NCBI GenBank assembly: GCA_019775845.1
Contig: JADQAV010000002.1
Span: forward strand, 1,426,001-1,490,000
From: Myrmaecium sp. VS I D KN 1
Lineage: Eukaryota > Ascomycota > Dothideomycetes > Valsariales > Valsariaceae
Reading direction: 5' to 3'
DNA length: 64,000 nucleotides
In this document: piece after piece, positions 21,040 through 34,200 of the stretch
Numbering within the stretch: the first letter of the stretch is position 1
Layout of the letters: each line of letters begins with the position of its first letter
Position numbers and translations under genes: made by a program
The notes under the pieces: model-generated
What the model saw: only the letters and a program-made list of their open reading frames with translations
Databases searched by the model: none
Told to the model about the DNA's origin: nothing

Positions 21040-24000
21040 ATGGCTACCACTCCACCCAAATCTACCGGTGAATCCACACCGAATGCGACGTTTTCGTATG
21101 CCCAAGCAGCAAAGGGTATCGTATCAGGACCGTCGACTGGTGCGCATAGCAGCACTGCTTCCGGGAGTGCTTCCCCCAAAGACGAAGTCGCAACTGCCGG
21201 ACCGCTCTCCAGCGCCCCTCCTGGGGCTAATTGGGCAGAAGACACCAATCCGAGCAATGATGATAATGACAAAGAATCCCGAAAAGCTTCTGCTGCGACC
21301 CCACAGTTACCGAATGGCGCATCCACAGATGCTAAGAATACTCAAGATGAGTCTTCGAGTACCGCTTCGCAAGATACCCGTCTCTCAACTGCCACTACGT
21401 TAAAGGAGGACTCCTCTTCTGCTCGACGTGCGGAATCGGAAGGCACCTGGGAGAGCAAGTCCCAAACCTCAAACCCCCCTGAGAAGGCTCCGGGGAAGTC
21501 GGAGAACAAGAAGGATAGAGCTAAAAAAAAAGGGGAGAAGAAAGAGTCGCAGAAGGAGAAGACTGAGGAAGAGAAGGTGCCCCCCAAGCCGCTCCAGGAG
21601 GCTCCGCTACCTGCCGTCAATATCTGGAAACAGAGGGCAGATCAAGCCGCAAAGTCGAAGCCGGTCGCTGTAAAACAAACTGCCTCGCCCACCCCCGCTC
21701 TTGATGGCAAATCAAACGAGGATGTCAAGCCGGGACCAACCAAGGCTACGAAGTCTTCCGACGAAAGTGAAGTAGCAACGAAGGAGAGAAAAGGCAGTAC
21801 AGATAGAATCCGTTCTGATGACAAAGTTGGCCAAGGACGCCACAAATCAGTCGGGCAAACCCGTTCCGATGCAGCGGCACTAGCACTTCCCCCCAAAGAT
21901 CAGGACTCATGGCCTACCGTTGAAGTTGCTCAGGATAAGGAGAAAAAGCGGGCTCAGGAGAAAGGCGAGAAGGTCGATAAAGATCGCATTCCGAGCGCAC
22001 CATCAACCAGCACTGGCGGAAAGAAGGGTTGGGTGCCGGTACCTTACACTCCTAGCGTGGTTTTCAGCACACCCTTGCCGAACACAAATCCAAGAAGAGG
22101 TGGGCGGGGAGGTGGTCGCGGTGGTTCTCAGGCTGGTGGTCGCGGCTCATATCCCAGCAATGGCTCGGCTTCCATGGAGAAAGAGGCCTCTGGAGGTGCT
22201 TCCACGCCGAACGGTGACCAACCCAAGCGCGGTAGAACAGAGGGCGGTGTGGGTAGAGATGCGTCACCCAAGTCTCGACGGGCCGCCAGCGCTGGTTCAG
22301 TATCGTGGAGGGAGGCAAAGTCTGCTGCAGGCGAAAGAAGTTTCGGCCAAGGATCTACTGTGGATTCGCGACTGGGAAATACTGACGACCGAACGTCGTT
22401 GGTGACAACACATAGCCGCCAGCATCCCAGAAGCCAGAAGCAAACTCGCAAGTTTGATGCTTCTGGGGATAGGAGGAAAGATCACGATGTCTTCTCGTCG
22501 CCCGAACTTGGTCCTGGCAGTAACGATAGGCGTGCGTCGACCGCGACACAGACTGAAGGTATTCCCTCCTTGAGTAGGGAAACCCTGAATGGAAATACGC
22601 TAACTCCAGCATTAGCAGACTCGATTGATCGCAAGCAACCGGGAGTACCCGAAAGCCAGGGCAATTCGTCCAAAAATGGCACCAATGAAAGGCGCAGTGG
22701 GCCGTTTGGTTCATTTTCCGGACGCGACCGTGAAGGGCGCAGCCGTGGGAGCATGCGTGGCGGACGCGGTGGTGGTTACCATGCCTATCAGAACGCTCAC
22801 CATGTGAATGGCCATCAATATCCGAATGGACATGCCGCGCCAGTGTCGACTTCAACTTCTTTCCCGCTTCCCAGGTCGCCGACCACATTCTATCCTGAAC
22901 AGTCAAACGCATTCTTCCCGCCGCCTGCAGGTCAACATTCGCGTGGATACCGCAATGGTGCGCCGCGATCCCAATCCATACCATCCGCGTCCGGGTATCA
23001 GGGAACGCCGCAGCATATGGCTCCGTTGCAGCCATATGTGGGCGGTCTCTATGATTACTCTACCATGCAGCCCATCGGCCCTGCACCTTACGCTGGCTAT
23101 GTGGACCAAATCGCCATTATGTCCATGGCCTCTCAACAGCTGTAAGTGAGCCAGGTCCAACACCACGAACACTTTCGCTAATCTTTGCAGTGAATATTAC
23201 TTCTCGGTAGACAACCTGTGCAAAGACATGTTCTTGCGTAAACATATGGATTCCAAGGGTTTTGTCTTCCTCAGTGTCATCGCCGACTTCAACCGGATGA
23301 AGCTGATCACTACGGACATGGAACTTATCAAGATGGTTTGCTACCAGTCACGTACTATTGAGTTTCGGGTCGGGTCCGATGGCAAAGACCGACTTCGACG
23401 CCGGGATGGCTGGGAGCAGTGGGTCCTGAGCATGACCGATAGGGATCCTTCGGCCCAGAACGATGGCCCAGAAGAGCTTTATAGCCCAACTATAACGCAT
23501 CCCCATGGGCTTGAACGTTATTCTCTGGGACCAGTTATGGCGCCAGGAAGTCCTGGGTCTGGTCCCCATGACGCTTCCTTCCAGTCCCTGAATGGTGTGG
23601 CTGCTAGCCCGATCGTCACAAACCACGCAAATTCGCACCCAATGTCACCAAACGCACCTCCCTACTACGCTTCAGTACCGCCGGCCAAGGCTTGGTCTCC
23701 TGAAGCGGACGCCTTTCCTGATGATCAGGTGGAGACACTGAGCGTAATTGTTCGGAACCAAGATGCGAAGTCACCAACTTCAGCAGCTCCTAACGGCGCC
23801 ATCAACGGTACTGCGATTGTTGAAGAATCGCATAAGCCCGATAGTCAGCAAGGCAACCTGCAGGTCAATGGTCATGGTCCTGTACAGGGGTAAGCCGTGG
23901 TGCTCGTTGGTGACGTTGAGCTGAATGTGCTGATGATGTGTTCAGTGGCTCTAGGGGGAGATCTGGCTTTCCAAGTGGATCTTTAAGTGAAAAAAATACA

Positions 24001-24504
24001 GCAGCTTATCCTCTGCGGCTCTTTTGGGTTAAAGGGAAGGATACTCCGGTGGACTCGCTACCCGAGGACTCAACTTACGAATTTTACACTGAGCTCCGCT
24101 CGAAAGCTCTCGATCAACGTCGAAATGCGGCCTCTGGTACCTGTCCTTATGACATGATAGTCCTATATCAGTTCTGGTCCCATTTCCTTATACGCAACTT
24201 CAACAGCCGCATGTACGACGAGTTTCGCCATCTCGCCCTTGAAGACGCTTCCGAAAAAGCGTCGGACCTTGGCTTAAAAGATCTGATAAAATACTATGGA
24301 GAATCCCTGACGGGAACACAGCTTATCCGCGAACGCATCGCTCGTCATTACGTTGATCTAGTTAAGTCCGAGGACCCAAATTCTGATCGGCCTGCTTTCC
24401 AACAGCTGAGAGCTGCCTGGAGAAACGGTGCCCTGAATATGAAGAATCGTAAGAAGATCGGCAATTTCATGGATGCGGAGCTCAAGGCTTCGCTCGAAGT
24501 CTAG
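21040..24504 (+). CDS. La-related protein 1 (LARP1/Slr1-type RNA-binding protein)
   Basis: A cytoplasmic mRNA-binding protein linked to translation and stability of target mRNAs. Exons 21040-23141, 23191-23889 and 23946-24504 give 1,119 residues. The start at 21040 (MATTPPKSTG) is chosen over an in-frame ATG 18 codons upstream because FSYAQAAKG follows at a typical distance. Residues 30-690 are disordered, with a lysine/glutamate-rich stretch (EKKESQKEKTEEEK) and RGG boxes near 351 and 585. The La motif begins near 701 (EYYFSVDNLCKDMFLRKHMD, then FVFLSVIADFNRMK) and is split by the first intron. A DM15-like region at about 970-1110 shows LYQFWSHFLIRNFNSRMYDEF, YGESLTGTQL and AWRNGALNMKNRKK. 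The DM15 region places it with LARP1 rather than short Sro9-type proteins. Confidence 0.9.
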
Positions 24505-25174
24505 CACGCAATGCTATGGGACTTTCTATTGAGGCCAGGCCCTGTCTACGATCCTCGCCGTTCGACCTCACGCTAAATACTACCAATTCCCAAATTTGTT
24601 TTCGTCTTATCGCCTCCGGTTGGAGGTATACCATTTTGCTACAGTAAAAAGCTTACATTTTGGCGTTCTCAGTCGGCATTCTTTTGGGCTCGTTGCATCA
24701 TCACAAAATTTTCTTCGATTCACGGAATTAGATCTGAATAGGTCTCGATTGACGGGGTCTCTGTGGATGGGAGAGGAAGTCATTATGATGGTTTGGAAAC
24801 CCGGTTGCATGTCGCTCAGGACAAATGCTTATGGACACGGGAAAAAGGGGTGACTAGTTTCTGCGGCATACTGGCGCCTGCTGTGTTGATGAACCACAAA
24901 ATCGAAACCGCACATGTTTCCGCTCGTTTCTCTCATGCATAGCGGCAGATACGCGCGGCAGTTCTATTCTTCTTACTTTAACACCTGTTTGATGCTGTTT
25001 TCTGCTGTTCTACTATTATCGCTGCTTTTAGTAAGTTATGGAGTAGCTACGGCTGGCTGCTATATATTTATAAATTAACCTCATCTCTCTTAAATTTATT
25101 ATCCTTACTAACTACTAAGGTTTACTAAGCCGTTATCGTGCTACTAAGTAGTACTATGTACTTTAAGTTCCTAA
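24505..25174. other. LARP1 3' region and left approach to the RIP island
   Basis: Normal composition up to about 25050, then rising AT content. No gene is recognised. CpA and TpG are still present, so this is outside the strongly RIPed block. Confidence 0.5.
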
Positions 25175-25263
25175 GGTAGTGTAGGTATATCAGCGGGAAA
25201 GGGGGTATTTCTGTACCGTAGTAATACTAATACCCCCTTTCCCGCTAATATACTTATACTACC
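25175..25263. repeat. 35 bp inverted repeat at the left edge of the RIP island
   Basis: Arms 25175-25209 and 25229-25263 are separated by 19 bp. Each contains the core AGCGGGAAAGGGGGTATT or its complement. The two arms differ at three positions. At each one, the right arm carries the product of a C-to-T or G-to-A change relative to the left arm. The repeat sits where CpA/TpG depletion begins. It may be the terminus of an element or a head-to-head junction. Confidence 0.85.
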
Positions 25264-28200
25264 CTTTACCTTTAATACGATACTTCTTAGTAAAATAAAG
25301 GTAGGGCGGTACTATAAGTAGTACTAAGAAGCGCTTATATTTATATAATAGTATCTATATATACTAGTATAAGAATATCCCTATATATATACGTATTAAG
25401 AGCTTTATTAATATATAAAGCTCTCTAATATATACTTAGTATTAGAGAGAGTATATACCGCCTAGAGAAGAATATATTATAAGTATTAATATATATTACT
25501 AGAAAGTTTCAGTATTAATATAGTACTAATATAGTATTATAATAGTACTAATATAAAGTAGAGATAGTATTAATACTAAAATTCCTTATATATTATACTT
25601 TCTAGTAGATATATATAAGTATAGAATTATAGTATTAATTAATTAATAATTCTTTAATTTTAACTATTTACTATTTTATACCTACTTCTACCCTTACGCT
25701 ACGCCCTTACGCTACCCTTATACCGCTCTTACTTATAATTATATAAATTCTAAGTTCTACTATACTACTAATACTTAACTACTCCTCCTTACCGCTATAT
25801 TTATATATACTAGCCTCTTATTATTCTTTATAAAAAGGAGTGCGTATAGGTAAATATATTACTAATAAGCCGAAAATTTATTTCGTATTTAGGATATAGA
25901 ATATAAGGTAGCGGAGGATAGGATCCTAGAAGCCTATTTAGTAAAGAAGTATAATAAGAATAAAGAGGCGCGGTATTTTTATATTTACTTTATATATAAA
26001 TATCTAGTTAACTAGCGCTATAAAATTACTAGTTTAGATAATAGCGTAGTATTTAACTCTATAATAAGTATAAGGAGGGATAAGCTTTTAGGAATAACGT
26101 TTATAAACTTATTATTAAATACTATCTTTTTCTACTATCTAACGGATTTCCGACTAAAATATACTAAGTTAATACTATAGTCCTAGCAGCTAGCCTATAA
26201 GAGCGTATAAAAAAGAATATTTATTTAACTTAATTATATCGGAAGACTTAGTTACCGATAATAATATTATAATTTAATTTTTATTAAGGCGCGTAGGCTC
26301 TAGTATATAGGATTAACTTAAAGCTTAATAGCTATTTTATTTAGGTTAGCTAGCTCCGGGTTAGGTAGGAGTTTTTAAAATAATATAAAATATTAATAAT
26401 ATAGTATTTAATATTACTATATAATACTAGGTTTATTATATTTATATATACTATAGAGGAGGAGGTAAGATATAAGGTAAAGGTTTTCGCGTAGGAGTAG
26501 GTCCTTCTTAGAATAAATATAGTTACTATAGTAGATTTTAAGCTTATATTCTTTATAGTATTAATTAAATAGTAAGTAGATACTAATAAGTAAGAGAAGT
26601 AAGTACTATATAATAAAGAGTAAGTAATAAATCTATACTTTACTTCTCCTATAAGTATATTATAGTTAATAGTAATACTATACTCTTTTATTAGTAATAG
26701 ATAGTATAAGTTAATATAAATATTAGGCCTAGCTATATCCTTCTAATATTATATAGATTTCTAAGTATCTCCGCCCTTATTTAATAACTTAAATAAATAC
26801 TCTAAAGACTTAATTATCGGAGTAGATACTTATATAGTAGTAAGTAATAATATTAATAATAACGCGATACTAGTAAGAGAGTCTTAATAACTTTAAAGTT
26901 AGTAAGGTATAGTAAAGTAACTTCTTTAGTTCGAAATTAATAATAGCGTGGCGCACTTAATTAGTTACTAAAATAAGATATAAGTATTATAAATTATTAA
27001 TTAGAAGTTCTTCCTATCTTCTTATATAAGCTTAGCGGCTATTATAACTAAATTTAATTTTATAATTATAGAAAAGATAAGAATAATAGTATTAGTAATA
27101 TAGAATAGCTATAAGAGGTTAGGTATTTAAAAGAATACTCTTATAATAGTATTTAAGAATAGTAGCTTTATATAGTAGATACTAAGTTAAAGACGGAAGA
27201 GATTTAAAGTAATAATTAGTTAGTAAGTATACTTCTAAAGAGTATAGTTACTAAGATAATATATAGGAAACTATACTCTCTACTAGCTAGGAGGAAATAG
27301 AAATAAGTATAGTATATTAGTATATTTTTTAATACCCTTCTCTATTAGTATTACGTTTATTAATAATAAATATACTTATTTCGTAAGACTCTTAAACTCT
27401 AAGTAAGTAGGGTTACTTAGGTATAAAATAATAAGGTCTAAGGCTAAAAAGATCTATTAAAGAGGAGGGCTTTCTAAACTAATTCCTAAATTTAATAGAT
27501 ATTTCGCCTTTACTTTTTTATTAATAAGTTAATTTAGATACTAGCGTTAATATATATATTCGTAATAGAAGCGCGTATTATTAATATTATTAATATTAAA
27601 GTATAAGTCGCTGTACTAAAGAGAATTTACTAAATAGAAATAATAGTTAATATTTATTTTCTAAGATATAAAGCTAGTATTCTTAGCTTATTATAGTATA
27701 TTACTAATATATATAAGTATAAAGCTATAAACTACTATTTATTACCCTTTAATATTTATTAATATACTTAATTCTAGAATTTTAAATATAGTAAGAGCTA
27801 TAATAATATTAGTAAAGTTACTACTATACGGGCCTAGTATAACTAGTAAGATATTACTTATACGCGAGTACTTACGAAAGCTAAGAAAAGCTATAATATT
27901 ATACTAATTTATTAAACTATAGTATATATTTTAGTAGAGCCTAAAGCCGTCGATAAATATTAGTAGAGGAATAGAAATAACCTGCGGGCCGTAAAGGTTA
28001 TATAGTAGCTAAGCTCGACTAAATATATTAATCTTAAGCTCTTTCCGGATAGGATATATTCTTCTAACTAGCTGTATTATACCGGTAAGCTAATTTACTA
28101 TATATTAAATAAACGGCTACTTTAGAACTTTATCTTCGTTATTAAGATTTACTAAACTACTAAAACTATAGTTTATATAAACCTTAACTACCTAATATCT

Positions 28201-29769
28201 AGCGCAGCTAGTAGGTAGGAAAAAAACGTTATCTTTAATAAAAATAAGTTTAGTTATAAGAGTAGGAGGAGTTAGTATAGTAGGAGCTGTAATAGTATAA
28301 TAAATAATTTAAATCTTAAGAGCGATAAGGCTAGATAGGCCGACGTACTTATAATTTACTTATAAGTTATATCTAACTCTAAGTACCCTTCCTATATAAA
28401 GGCTAGCTAGATATAAATAGTAAGGATAAAGTTATTTTATATATTTAAATTTAATAAAGTCTGATAGTAGTATTAGCTTATTATTTAATATTATAGCGAA
28501 CTACCTAGAAGTTATTTATATTAAAATAGTTTAATAATTTAATATCTATAGTTCGTTCGGAATATTAATAAAATAGCCTATTCTAATATATATTATATTT
28601 TAAATAGCATTATAGGAAAGTACTCTTTAGATAAGCTTATACTAATTAAAGAAGTAGAGGTTCTTAATATACTTACTACTTTTTTACTTCTAGCTAGCAG
28701 CGATAAAATAAAGCTTCTTAAACTAAAATAGAAGTATCTTCTTCTATAGCTCTATAAAAGGAAGTTTAGATTTAATATAGTAGGTTAAAGTATTAAGTAT
28801 TAATAGGAGCGGGTTAAGGAGAGGATAGCTTCTAGAAGTTAAAAGATTTAATAAAATCTACTATATCTAGCTTGTAAAATACTATTACTTTAATACTATA
28901 AATTAAGATTAAGCTTAAACTTATTAATATTACACTTACTTCTTTAAGAGGATAAAGGAACTAATATATTATTTTTATCTATAAATAGGCGACGAGATTT
29001 ACTAGGTATTATAGTTAAAGTAGATATAAAAGATAAAAATAAACTAGATATAGAGATTAGAATAGTTAGTAAAGTAGTAAATATTTAAAAAGTATATAAA
29101 TCTATTACTTCTTAGCTAGTCGTGGTTAGATATAATATATATAACTTAGATATATATAATAAGGCGGATTCCGTAGCTATATTTTAATTACTAGGATTTA
29201 CTATATTATTTAATTCTGGATTATTAGGGTTTATTATAGGGGGTAAATAACTAGCGTAGGATAATAACTCTAGATTAGAAGTAATACTAAAGCTACTATT
29301 CCTCTATTCCCTTACAGCCCTCCTTAAATACTATTATAAGTAGTACTAAGGTTCTTACTTAAGTAGTATATAGAATACCTAAAGTATTTATAAATATAGT
29401 ATATTTATTTTATAACTACCTCCCCCTTCCTATAGCGCGTCCGCGCGTTATATATATATATATATATACTAGCTCGCTTAATTTTAGTCTTTATATAGTT
29501 CCTTTCCTTATATTAGTTATTAATACTATACTACTATTTCCTCTACTATTTCTATTAATACTTCTATTACTAATTATATTATATTACTAATCTTTTATTA
29601 AATTAATTATCTATTTCCTTATCCTATAGTTTCTAATTATATTATTTCTAGCTATCTATACCTTCTATAGCTAATTAAGAAATTATTATAATTAATACTA
29701 GTAGAGCCTGCGCTATATATTATAGTACGCTACTTATACTTATTAAGTAGAGTAGTTAGCCTACTATAG

Positions 29770-29990
29770 ATAAGTAGGGAGGTAGTAATAATATTACTAG
29801 TAATAATAATAGTAGTAATTATCCTATTAGTAGTAATAATCCTACTAATAGTAATACTAGTAGTAATACTAGCAGTAGTACTACTAGTAGTAATACTAGT
29901 AGTAGTACTACTAGGGATTCTATTAGTAGTAATAGTAGTAATACTAGTAGTAGTACTACTAAGGATCTTATTAATAGTAACTATTAGCTT
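29770..29990. repeat. Trinucleotide-like AGT/ACT low-complexity tract inside the island
   Basis: Imperfect AGT, ACT and AAT repeats run for about 220 bp, with local palindromes built from ACTAGT. They probably derive from a coding or regional simple repeat in the original element. Confidence 0.7.
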
Positions 29991-31299
29991 CCTACTCTTA
30001 TAGTAGAGGATTAACTTATTAACTTCGCCGATATAACTAGTACTTTAAATACCCTCCTTCCTTAGAACGTCGGTAGCTTTAATAATAAATTAAATAAGAA
30101 ATTTAGTAGAGATATAAAGGAAGAATATACTAGCGCTAATAGTACTAGGATTTAAAACTATAGCGCTTATATATTAGATTTATTTACTACTATAACTAAT
30201 TTATATACTAATAATACTATTCTAACGCGTAACTTCTTTCTAAAATATCTTTTATTCTTTAACTATCTATCCACCCGTACTAAAAAGGCGTTATTAATAA
30301 AACTATATATAAGTATCTTCTTTTATATGCTGCTTATTCGCAGCCTTCTTATATATATTAACTATATAAGTATAGTAGATCCGTAACTATACCGGTTATA
30401 ATAATAAATAACTCCTACGCCGCTTAATTTACTAATACTATATTAAGTATATAGCTACTAATTTAACGTCCCCCTATAATCCTATATATAATATTATAGT
30501 AGACTAGTATAAAACTATAAAGTACTTTTACCTCGTTAAGAATTATATATATTATTCTTAGGCTAGGTATTTATATATTTTAGTAAGTATATTATACTTA
30601 CCTATTTTATATATACTAACTACTCCCTAAGGTTCCGTCTAATTACGTACTATATTTAAATTTATTACTAAAGGCTTTATTATTATTTATAATCTCCTCG
30701 GAAGGCCTTTAGGCCTTTTAGAAGGAAGTAACTTACTACTTAGAGTTATAATATATAGCCCGGTATAAAGAGGGCGTTATATACCTTATATATATACTAT
30801 ATAATATAACTAAGGTAGGGGTATTAGCTCTTTAGGAGTTATATACTTTATATAGTAAAGTAGTATTATTAAATACTAGTATCTTTAATATAGTAGCTAT
30901 TATTTATAATCTAATAGTAATTACTTATAAGGCGGTAAGTCTAGCTCTTCTTCTTTATATAATTTATAAGCTAATCTATCGCTATAGTTTCTTAAATATA
31001 AGTAATATATAGTTCTGATATAGTTCGCCTTCTCTATATATATACTCCCTCAGGGTTATTTCTTTATAGTATTTTCTTTAGTAGTCTAGCTAGTAGTTTA
31101 CTTTTCTCTTCTAGTATTAATTAATAGGCCTATAGACCTTTTTATTAAGTCTTCTTCTACTATAGCCCTTACTAGCTTAAAAATTATATATTATATCCTA
31201 CGTATTTACTATATCTTCTTCTCTTATCTAAGAGGTATATTCTTCTAGCTAACCCTTCTATTTAATAAGGAACTAGGTTTTACCCCCTTAATATTATTA

Positions 31300-34200
31300 T
31301 TTATAGATTTCCTTAATCTCCTACTTCTCTTCCCCTTTATAGAGTATAGGCTCTTTAAGTATAAGCGTACTACGTCTATTAATTACTATATATTAGGGCT
31401 CTAGAAGTAAGATATAAAATATATTATAGTATAATAGTATTACTCTAATATATATAGCTAATAAGTTTATATCTTTATAAGTTTCTTATTTTATATAAGC
31501 TAAGGTACCTAATAGTAAGTTTCCTACTTAATAGTTATAAGTTTAGATTCTAGGTATTTAGTAGGATAGAGTTACCTACTTAAAATATATAAAGGATATA
31601 TATTTAGTTATAATATTATTATTACTACGTAACTACTTTCTTAATACTCTTCTCTAGTATTACCTTAAAGCTCTTAATTATTTATAGTTATATTTAAATT
31701 ATAAGTACTTATCCTTAGTTTAGCTCTTCTAAGCTTAAGTATAGCTCTAGATTATAGCTATAAAGTACTTTAAATAAGCTTATACTAGTACTATTATAAG
31801 TAGTATTATTATACGTAAATTTAGCGAGCGGAAGTTATAGTTTCTAGCTATTTTAATACTCTCTATAATAGATTTTTAGGTATTACTTAAATATTTAATT
31901 TCCTTATTCCGTCTATCCGTCGGTCTATAGGTAGAAGGCTATACTTAAGCAGCGTTTAATACCTAGGTAATAGTAGAACTCTAATTAATATTTACTTATA
32001 AAGACCGATTTATAGTTTAATATAATACCTTTAAGCGTACTAAAATAATATACTCTTGTTTAGAAAAGCTACTCTACTAATTCGGCCGCGTAGATTATAG
32101 TAGTTATTAGGAGGTAGAAAGCTATCTTAATATAGTAGTTAACTACTATAAGAATTATATTATATATATATATACGGAGCGTTTAGAGAATAGTAGTTTA
32201 ATAATAAAATTTATAAATAGTTCCTACTAGGGCTTATAAGGGATAGGAAGCGATACGAGCTTATTATAAAGTTTATACTTCTATATCTTATATATTTAGT
32301 ATATATAGTATATATAAATATATTTATTAATCTTAGTATTTATTTTTTCCTAGGTAAACTTCCTTATAATTAACTCCTTTATTTTCCCTATTTTAAAGTA
32401 GTTAGTAAGTAGGTCGTTATAATATAGCTATAAGATTTTTATTTTAAGTAGTTTATTATCCGGGATAATAATTTTACCTTATAAATTAGTTATAGGTATT
32501 TTATATATATTACACGCGCGTCCTATACTCTAGGCGCCGTAAATACTAAATTATTCTTAGCTTTAGTAGATTAATTTACTAAAGTCTAGAGCTACTTCTT
32601 CTTAGAGGGGTTTCTTATATTTAGCGTTCTTATATACTTATCTTTAGGAGGTACTCCGTACTACTATAATAGTATTAATACTAGGTATAAGCTTAATTTA
32701 TAATATTACGTAGAATAATAAGAGTATATATTTACTATACTCTTTATCTATTATCTTATAATTAGGGCGTTATAATAGGCCGTTAGCTAGGTTCTTACTT
32801 CTAGGTCTATAAGAGATAAAAAAGTTATATTCTACTAGAGTTATTATATATTAGGCCTATCTTCTATTTAGAGCTTTAATATAGTTAAATCCGCGAAGAT
32901 TATTATAGTCTATTAGGATTTTAATAGTATAAGTACTACTATCTAGGTAGTATCTCTATTATTTAAAATATATAACTATTATAAGTAGCTCCTAGTTATA
33001 AATACTATAATTTAGTTCCGTATCCTATAGTTTCTAGAAGTAATAAGTAATTAGGTACTATCCGCCGTCTAAAAGTAACTAGGAGAGGATTTCTATAATA
33101 GTAAATTAGGAAGTATTAGTTTCTATCCTAATCTTCTTATCTAGGTTAAAATACTAAAGAACTAGTTATATTAGGAATATATTTTATAAGTAGATAAAGG
33201 CTTCCTCCTAGGCTTAGCCGGTATTTAGCTTAATATTCTAGCCCTTATTACTATTTTTATATAATAGCTATATTAGTAGTAAGGTAATTTCTAAGTACCT
33301 ATATATAAACCGCCTATAGAAGTTTATAAATCCTAGGAATACTTAGAGTTCTTTAATTAAAGTTAGTATAGGCTAGTCGGTAATTATAAATACCCTACTA
33401 GAATCTATCTTAACCCCTATAATATCTATAATAAATCTAAGGAAATTAATTTCTTTAGTAAAGAAGATATATTTACTAAGCTTTATATAGAGGTTATATA
33501 CTTATAGTTATATAAGTACTAGTTTAATATACTTAAGATAATCTTCCTCTATTTATAAGAAGAGTAGAATATAGTCTAAATAAACTATATAGAAGGTATT
33601 AATATAGCTACTAAGCGCTTTATTTATATATACTTAGAAGGTTACTAGGGTATTAGCGAGCTAATAATATAACTAGATATTTAAATTCCTATATTATATA
33701 TAGAATGCCGTCTTCTACTTATTACCTTCCTTAATATAGATATAGTTATATATATCCTTAAGGCCTAGCTTACTAAGGTACTTAACTCCTACTAGTTAGT
33801 TAAAGATCTAGGAGATTAGTAATAAGGCGAGGTAGTTTTTTACTATTATATAGTTAAGTCCTTAGTAGTTTATATAGAGTTATATTATATTATCCTTCTT
33901 TAGTATAAATAGGATTAGTACTTCCGCCGGGCTTTTTAAGTAGTAGATAATACCTTATTATAGGTATTCCTTAAGGTACTTATATAGAGTATATAGCTCC
34001 CTTTAAAATAAGTTATAAAAGAGTTTATATAGTAGTTTCTATCCTAGAGATATATTAATAGTATAGTTAGCCGGCTTATATTTAGGGAGTTTATTTACGT
34101 CTTTCTCTAAAAGATATCTCTAAATTTCTTTAGTATTAGGAGGAAGTTCTCTTATATTCTATATAAAGGAAGCTTATATATCTAAAGTACTTCGCGTACG

